Below are positions 1 to 8,889 of a stretch of 64,000 bases of DNA, one piece after another. Location: the NCBI GenBank assembly GCA_005885405.1, contig VAYN01000014.1, positions 1 through 64,000 of the forward strand, in the 5' to 3' direction. Positions within the stretch are counted from its first letter, which is position 1. The number at the start of each line of letters is the position of its first letter. This stretch comes from Actinomycetota bacterium (GTDB lineage Bacteria > Actinomycetota > Thermoleophilia > Solirubrobacterales > 70-9). The notes beneath the pieces are model-generated. The model was not told the DNA's origin, ran no database searches, and worked only from the letters and a program-made list of their open reading frames with translations. A program made the position numbers and the translations under genes.

Positions 1-2
1 TC

Positions 3-554
3 ACCGTCCGCAACTCGAAGTTCTGGGGCAACTCGGTCTACGACATCTTCCTGCAGTCGAACAGCGGCCCGGTCTCCAACCTCCTGATTGAGAACAACTG
101 GTTCGCGGCACCGGTCGGAGAGGGGGGTACCGGCTCGGGTTCGAGCACGCTGGCGTTCTCGGGTGGCAGCTCGGACTTCGCCAACACCACCGTGCGCCAC
201 AACAGCGCCAACGGCTACTTCTCCTTCGACGACAACGGCCTCAACCCGGCCTACTCGAACTTCCGGGTGGTCGGCAACATCGGCCAGCCGACCTACGGCT
301 CCTGCTCACTTCGAGGCGTGGTCTTCCGGTACAACCTCTGGAAGGGGATGGCCTGCGGCACCGGCGACGTCAACCTCGGCGGCGCCTACCCCTACGCCAA
401 CGCCGTCAACGGGGTCGGGATGGATTACCACCTCACCGGCGGCGCCGCCCGCGACCTCGTCCCGAACGCCGAGAGCAACGACGCCACCGATATCGACGGC
501 CAGGCGCGCCCGATGGGGCTAGGACGCGACGCCGGCGCCGACGAGTCCGGCTGA
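3..554 (+). CDS. Secreted right-handed beta-helix protein, C-terminal part (5' end outside window)
   Basis: The open frame runs in from the left edge and ends at a TGA. It aligns along its whole visible length with the C-terminus of the 7123-8844 protein: both have an N-[LF]-x-V-R / DIFLQ stretch, an ENNWFA motif, a VVGNI motif, and the ending DYHLTGG ... DLVP ... DAGADE. That ending is typical of secreted parallel beta-helix proteins of the choice-of-anchor Q kind. Repeated short hydrophobic and Asn-rich strands fit a beta-helix that may bind or cleave polysaccharide. No catalytic residues can be named. It is convergent with the giant PKD/LamG gene, with only 5 bases between the stops. Confidence 0.75.
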   Translation, partial: TVRNSKFWGNSVYDIFLQSNSGPVSNLLIENNWFAAPVGEGGTGSGSSTLAFSGGSSDFANTTVRHNSANGYFSFDDNGLNPAYSNFRVVGNIGQPTYGSCSLRGVVFRYNLWKGMACGTGDVNLGGAYPYANAVNGVGMDYHLTGGAARDLVPNAESNDATDIDGQARPMGLGRDAGADESG

Positions 555-559
555 GGCGC

Positions 560-3500
560 TCAGTCCGCGTTGGCGGCGAAGTGGGCGGCGATCTGGCTGG
601 CGCTCAGCGCCTGGTCGTAGATCGCGACCTCGTCCAGGGTCCCGGCGCCGAACAAGTTCGCTCCCGCGCGTGACATCAGGTATAGGGTGCTGTTGGCGAA
701 GGCTCCGGCGCCGCTGCCGCTGGCGCCCTTGCTGAAGGTGGCGGGTTTGCCGTCGACGTAGGGGACGATCTGCTGGGCGGCCGGGGCCGCGGTGTCGAGG
801 ACGAAGGCGTAGTGGTGCCAGGCGCCGGCGCTGGGGCGGGCGAAGAAGGCGTTGTTGCGAGATTCGCCTTCCCCGATCGCAACACCGAATTCTTCCTGGC
901 TCGAGTTCGGGTCGATCAGGAAGCCACCCGAGTTGGCGTTGAAGTTTTCGGTCAGCTCCATTGCCAGACGGTCGTCGTCGGCGTATCCGTTCCACTTGAG
1001 CCAGAACTCGACCGTGAGGTCGGTCGTCGCCGAGAGGTTGACCGCTGCCGCGGCGGCATCGTCGACTCCATCGAAGCCGACAGCGGTACCGCCGAGCGGT
1101 CCGGTCGATCCCAGCGTCGGGCCGCCGAGGAGCGTGGCGGGAGCGCTGCCGGCGCTGTCGGCGAGGGTGGCGCCGCCGCTGTCGCCAAGGCGCCAGTAGT
1201 GAATTAGGCCGGGAGTTTCGGACACCGCTTTCGAGTAGCTGACGGTCGGCGGTGGCGGAGGCGGTTCCTCTTTGTTCGCGACGGTGAGCACGACGGTTTC
1301 GGTGTCTGTCGCCGCTTCGTTGTCGCGCGCCCTTACCGTTACCGTGACTTTGCCCTCCTGCGAGTAGGTGGCTTTCGCGGTCGCGACATTGCCGGTGTCG
1401 GTCTCAAAGCTGCCGTTGCCGTCGAGGTCCCACTGATAGCTGACGATCGAGCCGTCAGGGTCGGTCGAGCCGGACGCGTCGAAGCTGACCTGCGTCCCCG
1501 TTTCGACCGGGTTCGGGGTGGCGGAGAGAACCGCGTGGGGGCGCCGGTTGACGCCGTGGCTCGCCTTGTGCTCGGCGATTTCGGCCGGACTGAGGGCGCG
1601 GTTGTAGACAGCTACCTCGTCGACGGTGCCCGCCCCGAACAGGGACTGGCCGCCGCGCGACATCAGAAAGAGGGTCGAGTTGGCGAAGTTGCCGGCCCCG
1701 GTGCCATCGGCGGTCTTCGTGTAGGCGACCGGCTGACCGTCGACGTACGGGGTGATCTGTTGCGCCGCGGGGGCGGTGGTATCGAGGACCAGTGCGTAGT
1801 GGTGCCACTGACCGGCGCTCGGCCGGGCGAAGAAGGCGTTGTTGCGGGAGTCGGCGACCCCGATCCCGACCCCGAAGTTGCCCTGGCTGGAGTTCGGGTC
1901 GACGATGAAGCCGCCGCTGTTCTGGTTGAAGTTCGGGGTCAGCTCCATCGCCAGGTCGTCGTCGGTTTCATAAGCGCTCCAGTTGAGCCAGAACTCGACC
2001 GTGGCCTTGTTCGATCCGGAGAGGTTGAGCGGGACACTGGCGAAGTCGTCTTTGCCGTCGAAGCCGATCGCCGTGTTGGGATCGCCGAGGACGCCGCCGG
2101 GAAGGCCGAAGATGGCACCGCCGGAGGCGGTTCCGGTGGCGCTGCCCTTGCTGTCAGCGAGGCTTGGACCGGTGCTCTCACCGAGGCGCCAGTAGCCGAC
2201 CAGGCCGGGGGTGTCGAGCACCGCGTCGCCGTAGTTGCTGGCGCCGCTGGAGTTGATCGTGAGGGGGACGGTCGCGGTGTCGGTCATGCCGCTGTCGTCG
2301 GTGACCCGCAGGCGGGTCTGCACGGTGCCGGCGAAGCTGTAGTTGTGCTGGGTGGTTGCGGTCGAGCCGGTATTGGTCTCGTAGGTCCCGTTGCCGTCGA
2401 GGTCCCATTCGTATTTGACGATCGTGCCGTCAGTGTCTTTTGCCGCGGCAGCGTCGAACTGGACCGGTAGATCGGTGATCGCCGGGTTCGGCGTCGCGCT
2501 GAACGCCGCGACCGGCGGCTGGGGATCGGGGCCACCGACTTTCAGCGTCTTGGTTTCGGTGTCGACGGCGAGTTTGTCGTCGTAGACCCTGACCGAAATC
2601 GGGATTTGCGCTTCGGTCGTGTATTTAGCGCTGGCGGTCGGGGTCGAACCGGTGTTGGTCTCGTAGGTCCCGTTGCCGTCGAGGTCCCACTCGTATTTGG
2701 AGATCGTGCCGTCGGAATCGGTCGAGCCGGAGGCGTCGAAGGTGGCGTTGCCACCGATCGCTACCGGGTTCGGGGTGATCGTCAGCGCCGCCGTCGGTTT
2801 GTGGTTGGCGCCGTTGGCAGCTTTGTGGGCGGCGATCTCGTTGGCGCTGAGCGCTCGGTTGTAGATCGCGACCTCGTCGAGCGTGCCGCGGCCGAACAGC
2901 CCCTGTCCGTTCCGCGACATGAAGTTGAGCACGGAGTTGGCGAAGTTGCCGCCGCCGGTACCGCTGGCGGTCTTGGTGTAGCTGACCGCCTGGCCGTCGA
3001 CGTAGGGGATGATCTGTTGCGCCGGCGCGGCGGTGGTGTCGAGGACGAAGGCGTAGTGGTGCCAGGCGCCGGCGCTCGGCCGGGCGAAGAAGACGTTGTT
3101 GCGCGATGCGCCCTCGCCGATGCCGACGCCGAACTTGCCGTTTTCCTGGGGGGCGTTCGGGTCGACGATGAAGCCGCCGCTGTTCTGGTTGAAGTTTTCG
3201 GTCAGCTCGAGCGCGAGCGCGTCGTCATCGACGTAGCCATCCCACTTGAGCCAGAACTCGACCGTGGCTTTGCTCGTGCCCGAGAGGTTGAGAGGAGCTT
3301 TGGCGTAGTCGTCGCCGTCGAAACGGGCGGCGGTATTGGGGTCGCCGCCGACGGCGCCGGCCTGGCCGAACCCGACTCCGGCTGAAGCGGTCCCGGTTGC
3401 GGTTCCCTTGCTGTCGGCAATGCTCGGTCCGCTGCTCTCACCGAGCCGCCAGTAGCCGACCAGTCCTGAGGTTTCCAGCACGGCATCCCCGTAGTTGCTG

Positions 3501-6500
3501 ACGCCGCCGCTGTTGACCGTCACCGGCAGCGTTTTGGTCGCGCTGGTGCCGCTGTTGTCGGTCACTCGCAGGCCGACGTCGAAGGTGCCGGCGGCGCTGT
3601 AGACGCGATCGGCACTTGCGGTGGCGCCGGTGTCGGTCTCGAAGCTGCCGTTGCCGTCGAGGTCCCACTCGTATTTGACAACCGTCCCGTCCGGGTCTTT
3701 TGAGCCGGAGGCGTCGTAGTGAATCGAGCCACCGACCGTCGCCGGGTTGGGCGTAGCGGTGAACGATGCGCTCGGCGGCTGCGGGCCGACTTTGATCGCG
3801 CGGGTCGTGGTGTCGGTCCCGGTCAGGTTGTCGGTGACGCGGAGGCCTAGCGTGTATTCGCCGTTGGCGCTGAAGGTTTTCGAGGTGGTCGCGGAGGACC
3901 CGGTGTTCGTCTCGTAGGTCCCGTTGCCGTCGAGGTCCCATTCGTATTTGACGATCGAGCCGTCCGGATCGCTGGAGCCGGCGCCGTTGAGCGTCACCGG
4001 GACGCCGGTCAGGACCGGGGAGGGGGTCGGGGTGAAGGAGGCGACCGGTCGCCGGTTGGTGCCGAAGCTCGCCTGGTGTTCGGAGATCTGCGCGGCGGTG
4101 AGGGCGCGGTCGTAGATCGCCACGTCGTCGAGGGCGCCGCGCTCGAAGTAGGCGCTGCCGGCGCGCGACATGAAGTTGAGGGTCGCGTTGGCAAACGCCC
4201 CGGAGCCGGTGCCGGTCGCGCTCTTCGTGTAAGCCACCGCTTTGCCGTCCACGTAAGGGGTGATCTCCGAGGCGGCAGGCGCGGTCGCGTCGAGGACGAT
4301 CGCGTAGTGGTGCCACTGGCCGGCGCTGGGCCGTTCGAAGTAGGCGTCGTTGCGGGTGTCCGGCGTGCCGATCCCGATCCCGAACTTGCCACCGCCCTGG
4401 GGCGCGTTGGGGTCGATCAGGAAGCCGCCTTTGTTCTGGTTGAAGTTGCTGGTGTGCTCCAGCGTCATCGCGTCGTCGTTGGTGTAGCTGTCGACGTAGA
4501 GCCAGAACTCGACCGTGATCGTGCTCAGCCCGGAGAGGTCGACGGGTGCCTGGGCGGTGTCGTCGACGCCGTCGAAGCGGGCCGCCAGGTCCGGGTCGGC
4601 GGCGATGCCGCCGGAGACGCCGAGCGTGGGCCCGCCTTTGGTGGTCGCGTTGGCACTGCCGACGCTGTCGGCGAAGGAGGTGCCGGAGGTCTCGCCGAGG
4701 CGCCAGTAGTGGATCAAGCCTGGCGTGTCTTTGACGGCGTCGGAGTAGCTGCTGACCCCGGCGACGCTGACCGTGACCGGGATGGTCTGCGTGGCCTGTT
4801 TGCCGCCGTTGTCGGTGACGCGGACGCTGACCTGGACGGTTCCCGGCGTCGCGTAGGTGGTCGAGGTGGTGGGGGTGGTGCCGGTGTTGGTCTCGTAGGT
4901 CCCGTTGCCGTCGCGGTCCCATTCGTATTTGACGATCGAGCCGTCCGGGTCTTTCGATCCGGAGGCGTCGAGGCTGACCTGGAGGCCCTGAATCACCGGG
5001 TTCGGGCTCGCCGTCAGCGAGGCGACGGGGAACTGGTTGCCGATCACGGTGAGGGTTTTGATCGAGACGTCGGTCGCGCCTTTGTTGTCGGTCACCCGCA
5101 GGCGGACGTCGATCGAGGCGTCGGAGGTGTATTTGCGGGTCGTGCTCGAGCTGGTGGTCGAGCTCACCTCGTAGGTGCCGTTGCCGTCGAGGTCCCATTC
5201 CCATTTCGCGATCGAGCCGTCGGGGTCGTTCGAGGCGGAGCCGTTAAAGGTGACCGTGGTGTTGAACCCGACCGGGTTGGGGGTGAGCGTGAAGGAGGCG
5301 TTGGGGAGCTGGTTGGAGCCGGCGGGGTCGAGGGTGATCCCGCTCGGGGTAGCCGGCTGCGCGCCCATGTCGGAGAGGATGTTGTAGGTCGCTTGTTCGA
5401 TCCGGGGGTCGCTTTCGGACTCCAGGCCGCGGGACCAGCGCATCGTCCCGGAGGCGAAGACGAGGGCGCCGCTGGGCGCTTTGTACTTGACCGCATGCAC
5501 GGTTCCGTCGAGGCCGGCGGGCGGGAAGTTGGTGCGCTGGTGGCCCTCGTCGATCAGCCAGCTGTTCTGACTGCCGCCGAGCGCGTCGGCGTTGGTCGAG
5601 GTCAGCTTCTTCACCCCGGCCGGCTGCTGGGCGAGGTACTGGGGTTGGGTCGGCACCGAGTCCCACTCCCAGCCGACGATTTCGTCGCCGATCGTCGTCG
5701 TTTTGTTCTCCGAGATCCCGGTGTTTCGCCAGATCCGGTCGGAGGAGAATTCTTCGTTGGCGTTGCCCGCGGGGATGCTGAGCGGATAGCTCTGGGCGGC
5801 GTTGTCGCCGAAGTACATGACGCCCCAGAGCGAGTTCTCGGGCACGTTGGGACCAACGCGGCCGCCGGGAGGAGCGTTCGGGTCGCCTTTCGGCGCTCCG
5901 TCGTCGCGCCAGGTGGTGGTCGAGTTCTGCGGCTGGTCGTCGGCGGTTCCGGCGATGCCGTCGAGGCCGAGCGCGTCGTCGGCGGTGCCTTTGACGCCGT
6001 CCGGCCCCCAGTCGTTGTCGGAGATCGCGCCGCTGCCGCCCGAGCCGTCGCCCTGCACCGTCTTGTAACAGACGAGGGTGCGGCTGCCGTTCTCGTAGCG
6101 GACCTTCCAGTAGGAGGTGTTGGCGCTGAAGGAGGCGATGTCGACCCCGGCGTCGCGGGCGGCCTTGAAGCCTTTGAGCTCCTCTTCGGACCAGTACTCG
6201 GAGTGGCCGGGGACGATGACGATGCTGTGTTCTTTGAGCGAGGCCGGGTTCTGGTGGACCGCGACGTCATCGCTGTAGGAGACGTCGTAGCCCTCCTTCT
6301 CGAGCCAGTAGATCGTTTCCATCTCCGGCCCGAAGATGCGGTCGCGGTCCTCGTTGCCGTCGAACATCGGCCGGTCGAAGGAGACCTTGACCGCGCGCCC
6401 GGTGCCCGAGGCCTGGACCGTGTCGCCGCCGACGCGGTCGTAGTAGAGGTTCTTGCCGCCCCAGCTGTTGTAGGCCGCGTAGTCGGCGGTGGGGAGGACG

Positions 6501-7072
6501 ACGAGGATCTTCGATTTGACCGTCGCGCTGTCGTCGCGGACGACGAACGGGATCGTGTTTTCCAGCGCGGTGCCGCCGACCGTGGTCAGCTTCGCGATGT
6601 AGACGCCGGTTGCCGCCAGGGCGGAGGAGGGGACGGTGTAGGCGACGCTCCAGTTTGCGCAGCTGTATTCGCCGGTGACTGGATCCGGTTTTGCCGTTTT
6701 GCAAGTGAGGTTGTTGGGGACGGTGACGTTGCTGGCGGTGTTGACCAACCGGGCGCCTTCGCCGCCGTAGTAACCGAGGCGGAAGACCTCGATGTTGACT
6801 TTAGTGCTGCCCGGGGAAGCGTTGCGGGCGATCTTCAGCGGCACGCTCTGACCTCGGTTGAAGCTCGTCTGGGTGGCGAAGCCGGCGACGTTGTCGTCGT
6901 AGTTGCCGGTCAGCCAGTCCGAGCTGCCTTCGCCTTTGCAGTTGTTCTCGTTCAGCACCGGGTTCGCATTGGGGCAGCTGACGGCCGCGGAGGAGCCACC
7001 GCCGAGGAAAACGGCGACGGTGATGACGGCGGCGAGGACGGGCAGGCTGAGGCGAAGCAGGGGCGTGCGCAT
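560..7072 (-). CDS. Giant secreted protein: dimethylformamidase-like domain, seven PKD and four LamG modules
   Basis: This 2170-residue protein has an N-terminal signal peptide (a hydrophobic stretch from about residue 8 to 28, then SSAA). Residues about 40-590 resemble the N,N-dimethylformamidase beta-subunit-like domain (RLGYYGGEGARLV, a long SEYWSEEE region, and a C-terminal VFASGTMRWSRGL segment). After it come PKD domains centred near residues 627, 720, 1050, 1139, 1468, 1559 and 1885, each with a WDLDGNGTYE-type Asp-rich loop. LamG/concanavalin-like domains begin near 790, 1209, 1625 and 1960, each with a YWRLGE signature. The modules follow the order PKD-PKD-LamG, repeated three times, then PKD-LamG. 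Such architecture fits a cell-surface or matrix protein binding glycans, perhaps with calcium. An amidohydrolase activity is inferred from the domain only and is unproven. The gene is divergent from the beta-helix gene at 7123. Confidence 0.8.
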   Translation of the reverse strand: MRTPLLRLSLPVLAAVITVAVFLGGGSSAAVSCPNANPVLNENNCKGEGSSDWLTGNYDDNVAGFATQTSFNRGQSVPLKIARNASPGSTKVNIEVFRLGYYGGEGARLVNTASNVTVPNNLTCKTAKPDPVTGEYSCANWSVAYTVPSSALAATGVYIAKLTTVGGTALENTIPFVVRDDSATVKSKILVVLPTADYAAYNSWGGKNLYYDRVGGDTVQASGTGRAVKVSFDRPMFDGNEDRDRIFGPEMETIYWLEKEGYDVSYSDDVAVHQNPASLKEHSIVIVPGHSEYWSEEELKGFKAARDAGVDIASFSANTSYWKVRYENGSRTLVCYKTVQGDGSGGSGAISDNDWGPDGVKGTADDALGLDGIAGTADDQPQNSTTTWRDDGAPKGDPNAPPGGRVGPNVPENSLWGVMYFGDNAAQSYPLSIPAGNANEEFSSDRIWRNTGISENKTTTIGDEIVGWEWDSVPTQPQYLAQQPAGVKKLTSTNADALGGSQNSWLIDEGHQRTNFPPAGLDGTVHAVKYKAPSGALVFASGTMRWSRGLESESDPRIEQATYNILSDMGAQPATPSGITLDPAGSNQLPNASFTLTPNPVGFNTTVTFNGSASNDPDGSIAKWEWDLDGNGTYEVSSTTSSSTTRKYTSDASIDVRLRVTDNKGATDVSIKTLTVIGNQFPVASLTASPNPVIQGLQVSLDASGSKDPDGSIVKYEWDRDGNGTYETNTGTTPTTSTTYATPGTVQVSVRVTDNGGKQATQTIPVTVSVAGVSSYSDAVKDTPGLIHYWRLGETSGTSFADSVGSANATTKGGPTLGVSGGIAADPDLAARFDGVDDTAQAPVDLSGLSTITVEFWLYVDSYTNDDAMTLEHTSNFNQNKGGFLIDPNAPQGGGKFGIGIGTPDTRNDAYFERPSAGQWHHYAIVLDATAPAASEITPYVDGKAVAYTKSATGTGSGAFANATLNFMSRAGSAYFERGALDDVAIYDRALTAAQISEHQASFGTNRRPVASFTPTPSPVLTGVPVTLNGAGSSDPDGSIVKYEWDLDGNGTYETNTGSSATTSKTFSANGEYTLGLRVTDNLTGTDTTTRAIKVGPQPPSASFTATPNPATVGGSIHYDASGSKDPDGTVVKYEWDLDGNGSFETDTGATASADRVYSAAGTFDVGLRVTDNSGTSATKTLPVTVNSGGVSNYGDAVLETSGLVGYWRLGESSGPSIADSKGTATGTASAGVGFGQAGAVGGDPNTAARFDGDDYAKAPLNLSGTSKATVEFWLKWDGYVDDDALALELTENFNQNSGGFIVDPNAPQENGKFGVGIGEGASRNNVFFARPSAGAWHHYAFVLDTTAAPAQQIIPYVDGQAVSYTKTASGTGGGNFANSVLNFMSRNGQGLFGRGTLDEVAIYNRALSANEIAAHKAANGANHKPTAALTITPNPVAIGGNATFDASGSTDSDGTISKYEWDLDGNGTYETNTGSTPTASAKYTTEAQIPISVRVYDDKLAVDTETKTLKVGGPDPQPPVAAFSATPNPAITDLPVQFDAAAAKDTDGTIVKYEWDLDGNGTYETNTGSTATTQHNYSFAGTVQTRLRVTDDSGMTDTATVPLTINSSGASNYGDAVLDTPGLVGYWRLGESTGPSLADSKGSATGTASGGAIFGLPGGVLGDPNTAIGFDGKDDFASVPLNLSGSNKATVEFWLNWSAYETDDDLAMELTPNFNQNSGGFIVDPNSSQGNFGVGIGVADSRNNAFFARPSAGQWHHYALVLDTTAPAAQQITPYVDGQPVAYTKTADGTGAGNFANSTLFLMSRGGQSLFGAGTVDEVAVYNRALSPAEIAEHKASHGVNRRPHAVLSATPNPVETGTQVSFDASGSTDPDGSIVSYQWDLDGNGSFETDTGNVATAKATYSQEGKVTVTVRARDNEAATDTETVVLTVANKEEPPPPPPTVSYSKAVSETPGLIHYWRLGDSGGATLADSAGSAPATLLGGPTLGSTGPLGGTAVGFDGVDDAAAAAVNLSATTDLTVEFWLKWNGYADDDRLAMELTENFNANSGGFLIDPNSSQEEFGVAIGEGESRNNAFFARPSAGAWHHYAFVLDTAAPAAQQIVPYVDGKPATFSKGASGSGAGAFANSTLYLMSRAGANLFGAGTLDEVAIYDQALSASQIAAHFAANAD

Positions 7073-7122
7073 GTACCCAGTAAACCTCTCGAAAACAGCT
7101 CCACTTGCGGCCTCTGGGACCT

Positions 7123-8844
7123 ATGTCCAAAAACGGTACTTTTCGGCTCGCCGAGGTCAGCCGCTCTGGAACAATCGTTCGCATCTCCAAGCTTGGGAAG
7201 ACCTGGATTGGGGCGTTGGCGCTGCTCTGCGCCCTCGCCGTCTGCGCTTTCGTCGCGCTCGCCAGCGGCGGCGACCAAGGCGATGAACGGCCGCGCCTGA
7301 CCGCTCTGAAAGCCAGTATCGACGCCAGCGGCGCCAATCTCATCGCCACCGGCAACGTGCGCGGCGCCCGCAACGTGCTCGTCGCCTACCGAAAGAGCTG
7401 CGCGGTGCGTCGGCTCTCGCATGCCGCCCAGGTCGGCGGCGGTCGCTTCCGGCTCCAGGTGCGGCTTAAGGCTTCACGCTCGAAGGCCCGGCACTGCCGG
7501 TCCGCGGTCGCCAAGCGCCAGCGGACCAGTGTCAAGCGATCTGCCAAGGGAAGCGGGAGGGTGCGCGTCTTAGCCTGCGGGGGTGGGGTCTGCATCGAGC
7601 GCAAGCTAACCCTCGACCAGAGCCTTAGGGATGCCGGTTTAACCGCCGTGCCCGGAGGCGGCCGGGTACCGGTCGCTCCCGGGGTCACGGTCCGGGTGCC
7701 GACGGCGCCTCCGGTCGCCCCCGACGTGCCGGCGACGCGCTTCGTCGCGACCAACGGCTCCGACTCCAGCGATTGCCTCGCGGGGAGCCCGTGCCAGACC
7801 TTCAACCGCGCCTATGAGGTCGCCAATCCCGGCGAGGTGGTCGACGTCGCCGGGGGCACCTATCCCGAACAGCGGGTCGAATACGACTCCGACAAGACCT
7901 CGACCAACGACGTCTACTTCCGACCCGCCGCCGGCTCCTTCGTCAGCGTCGGCGACATCGAGGCCTACGGCTCCCACGCCACCTTCATGGCGATGCAGGC
8001 GCGCGATACCAACATCCCCTACGACGGCCCCGCCGACGTCAGCGACGTCACCTTCTGGGGCATGGACGCCCGCAACTTCACGATCGACTCCGGCCGCCAG
8101 GTGAACGTGATCGGCGGCGACTACGGCCCGGCCAGCGACTGCGGAGGAAGCTACGGGGGCAGCAACAACGGCATCCGGATGAACCGGCCCGGGGCGATGC
8201 CGACCGACGTCCTGATCTGGGGTGTCGACATTCACGACGTCCAGTCCTACGACCTCGAGGCCTGCCACATCGAGTGCCTGATCGTCGGCGCGGCGGAGAA
8301 CCTGACCGTCCGCAGCACCGCCTTCTGGAACTGCTCGATCTTCGACATCTTCCTGCAGCCCTTCAACGGCGACATCTCCGGCGTCACCCTGGAGAACAAC
8401 TGGTTTGCGACCCCGACCGATCCCGACGGGCGCCCGAACAGCGGCCGAGCCGTCGAGTTCTCCGGGGGCGGGCCCTGGCGCGACGTCCTGATTCGCCACA
8501 ACTCGGTCGACACGGCGATCAACCTCAACGACGGCGCCCCGAACCCGCAGTACGAAAACGTCAGCGTGGTCGGCAACATCGCCGAACGGGCGACCGCTTG
8601 TTACAACGGTGTCGACTACAGCTACAACGTCTGGTTCGGGGGCGGCCTCTGCGGCCCGACGGACATCCCCGTCTCCGTGCCGCCTTTCGTCAACGCAAGC
8701 GATCGCGCCGGCCTCGACTATCACCTCACGGGGGGCCCGGCGGTCGATCTGGTCCCCGACGCGGCCAGCAACCTGGCCGACGACTTCGACAACGAATTGC
8801 GGCCGCAGGGAAGCGCCCGCGACGCCGGCGCCGACGAGCGCTGA
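7123..8844 (+). CDS. Secreted right-handed parallel beta-helix protein
   Basis: A 573-residue protein with an N-terminal membrane or signal segment (KTWIGALALLCALAVCAFVAL) after a short basic region. A linker follows, then a beta-helix domain from the FVATNGSDSSDC motif onward and a C-terminal DYHLTGG ... DAGADER tail. The motif SPCQTFNRAYEVANPGE...VDVAGGTY matches the DUF1565-like start of many pectate-lyase-like beta-helix proteins. I chose the ATG at 7123; an in-frame TTG at 7105 lies 18 bases upstream. It is a paralog of the partial gene at the left edge, and the two flank the giant PKD/LamG gene. A substrate cannot be read from the sequence; a polysaccharide is likely. Confidence 0.75.
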   Translation: MSKNGTFRLAEVSRSGTIVRISKLGKTWIGALALLCALAVCAFVALASGGDQGDERPRLTALKASIDASGANLIATGNVRGARNVLVAYRKSCAVRRLSHAAQVGGGRFRLQVRLKASRSKARHCRSAVAKRQRTSVKRSAKGSGRVRVLACGGGVCIERKLTLDQSLRDAGLTAVPGGGRVPVAPGVTVRVPTAPPVAPDVPATRFVATNGSDSSDCLAGSPCQTFNRAYEVANPGEVVDVAGGTYPEQRVEYDSDKTSTNDVYFRPAAGSFVSVGDIEAYGSHATFMAMQARDTNIPYDGPADVSDVTFWGMDARNFTIDSGRQVNVIGGDYGPASDCGGSYGGSNNGIRMNRPGAMPTDVLIWGVDIHDVQSYDLEACHIECLIVGAAENLTVRSTAFWNCSIFDIFLQPFNGDISGVTLENNWFATPTDPDGRPNSGRAVEFSGGGPWRDVLIRHNSVDTAINLNDGAPNPQYENVSVVGNIAERATACYNGVDYSYNVWFGGGLCGPTDIPVSVPPFVNASDRAGLDYHLTGGPAVDLVPDAASNLADDFDNELRPQGSARDAGADER

Positions 8845-8889
8845 AAACGCCCGCGCGAGCGCGGCGGGGTCTCGTGCGTTGATCTTGGG

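Noticed and set aside
1381-5220. Regularly recurring short DNA repeats inside the giant gene as a CRISPR-like array or mobile repeat
   Set aside because: The repeats are codons for PKD Asp-rich loops in a continuous open frame, with irregular spacing near 270 and 1000 bases.
4076-7300. Long plus-strand open frame (1074 codons) opposite the giant PKD/LamG gene
   Set aside because: Composition is Val/Gly/Arg/Asp-rich without any domain; it is the antisense shadow of a repetitive high-GC gene.
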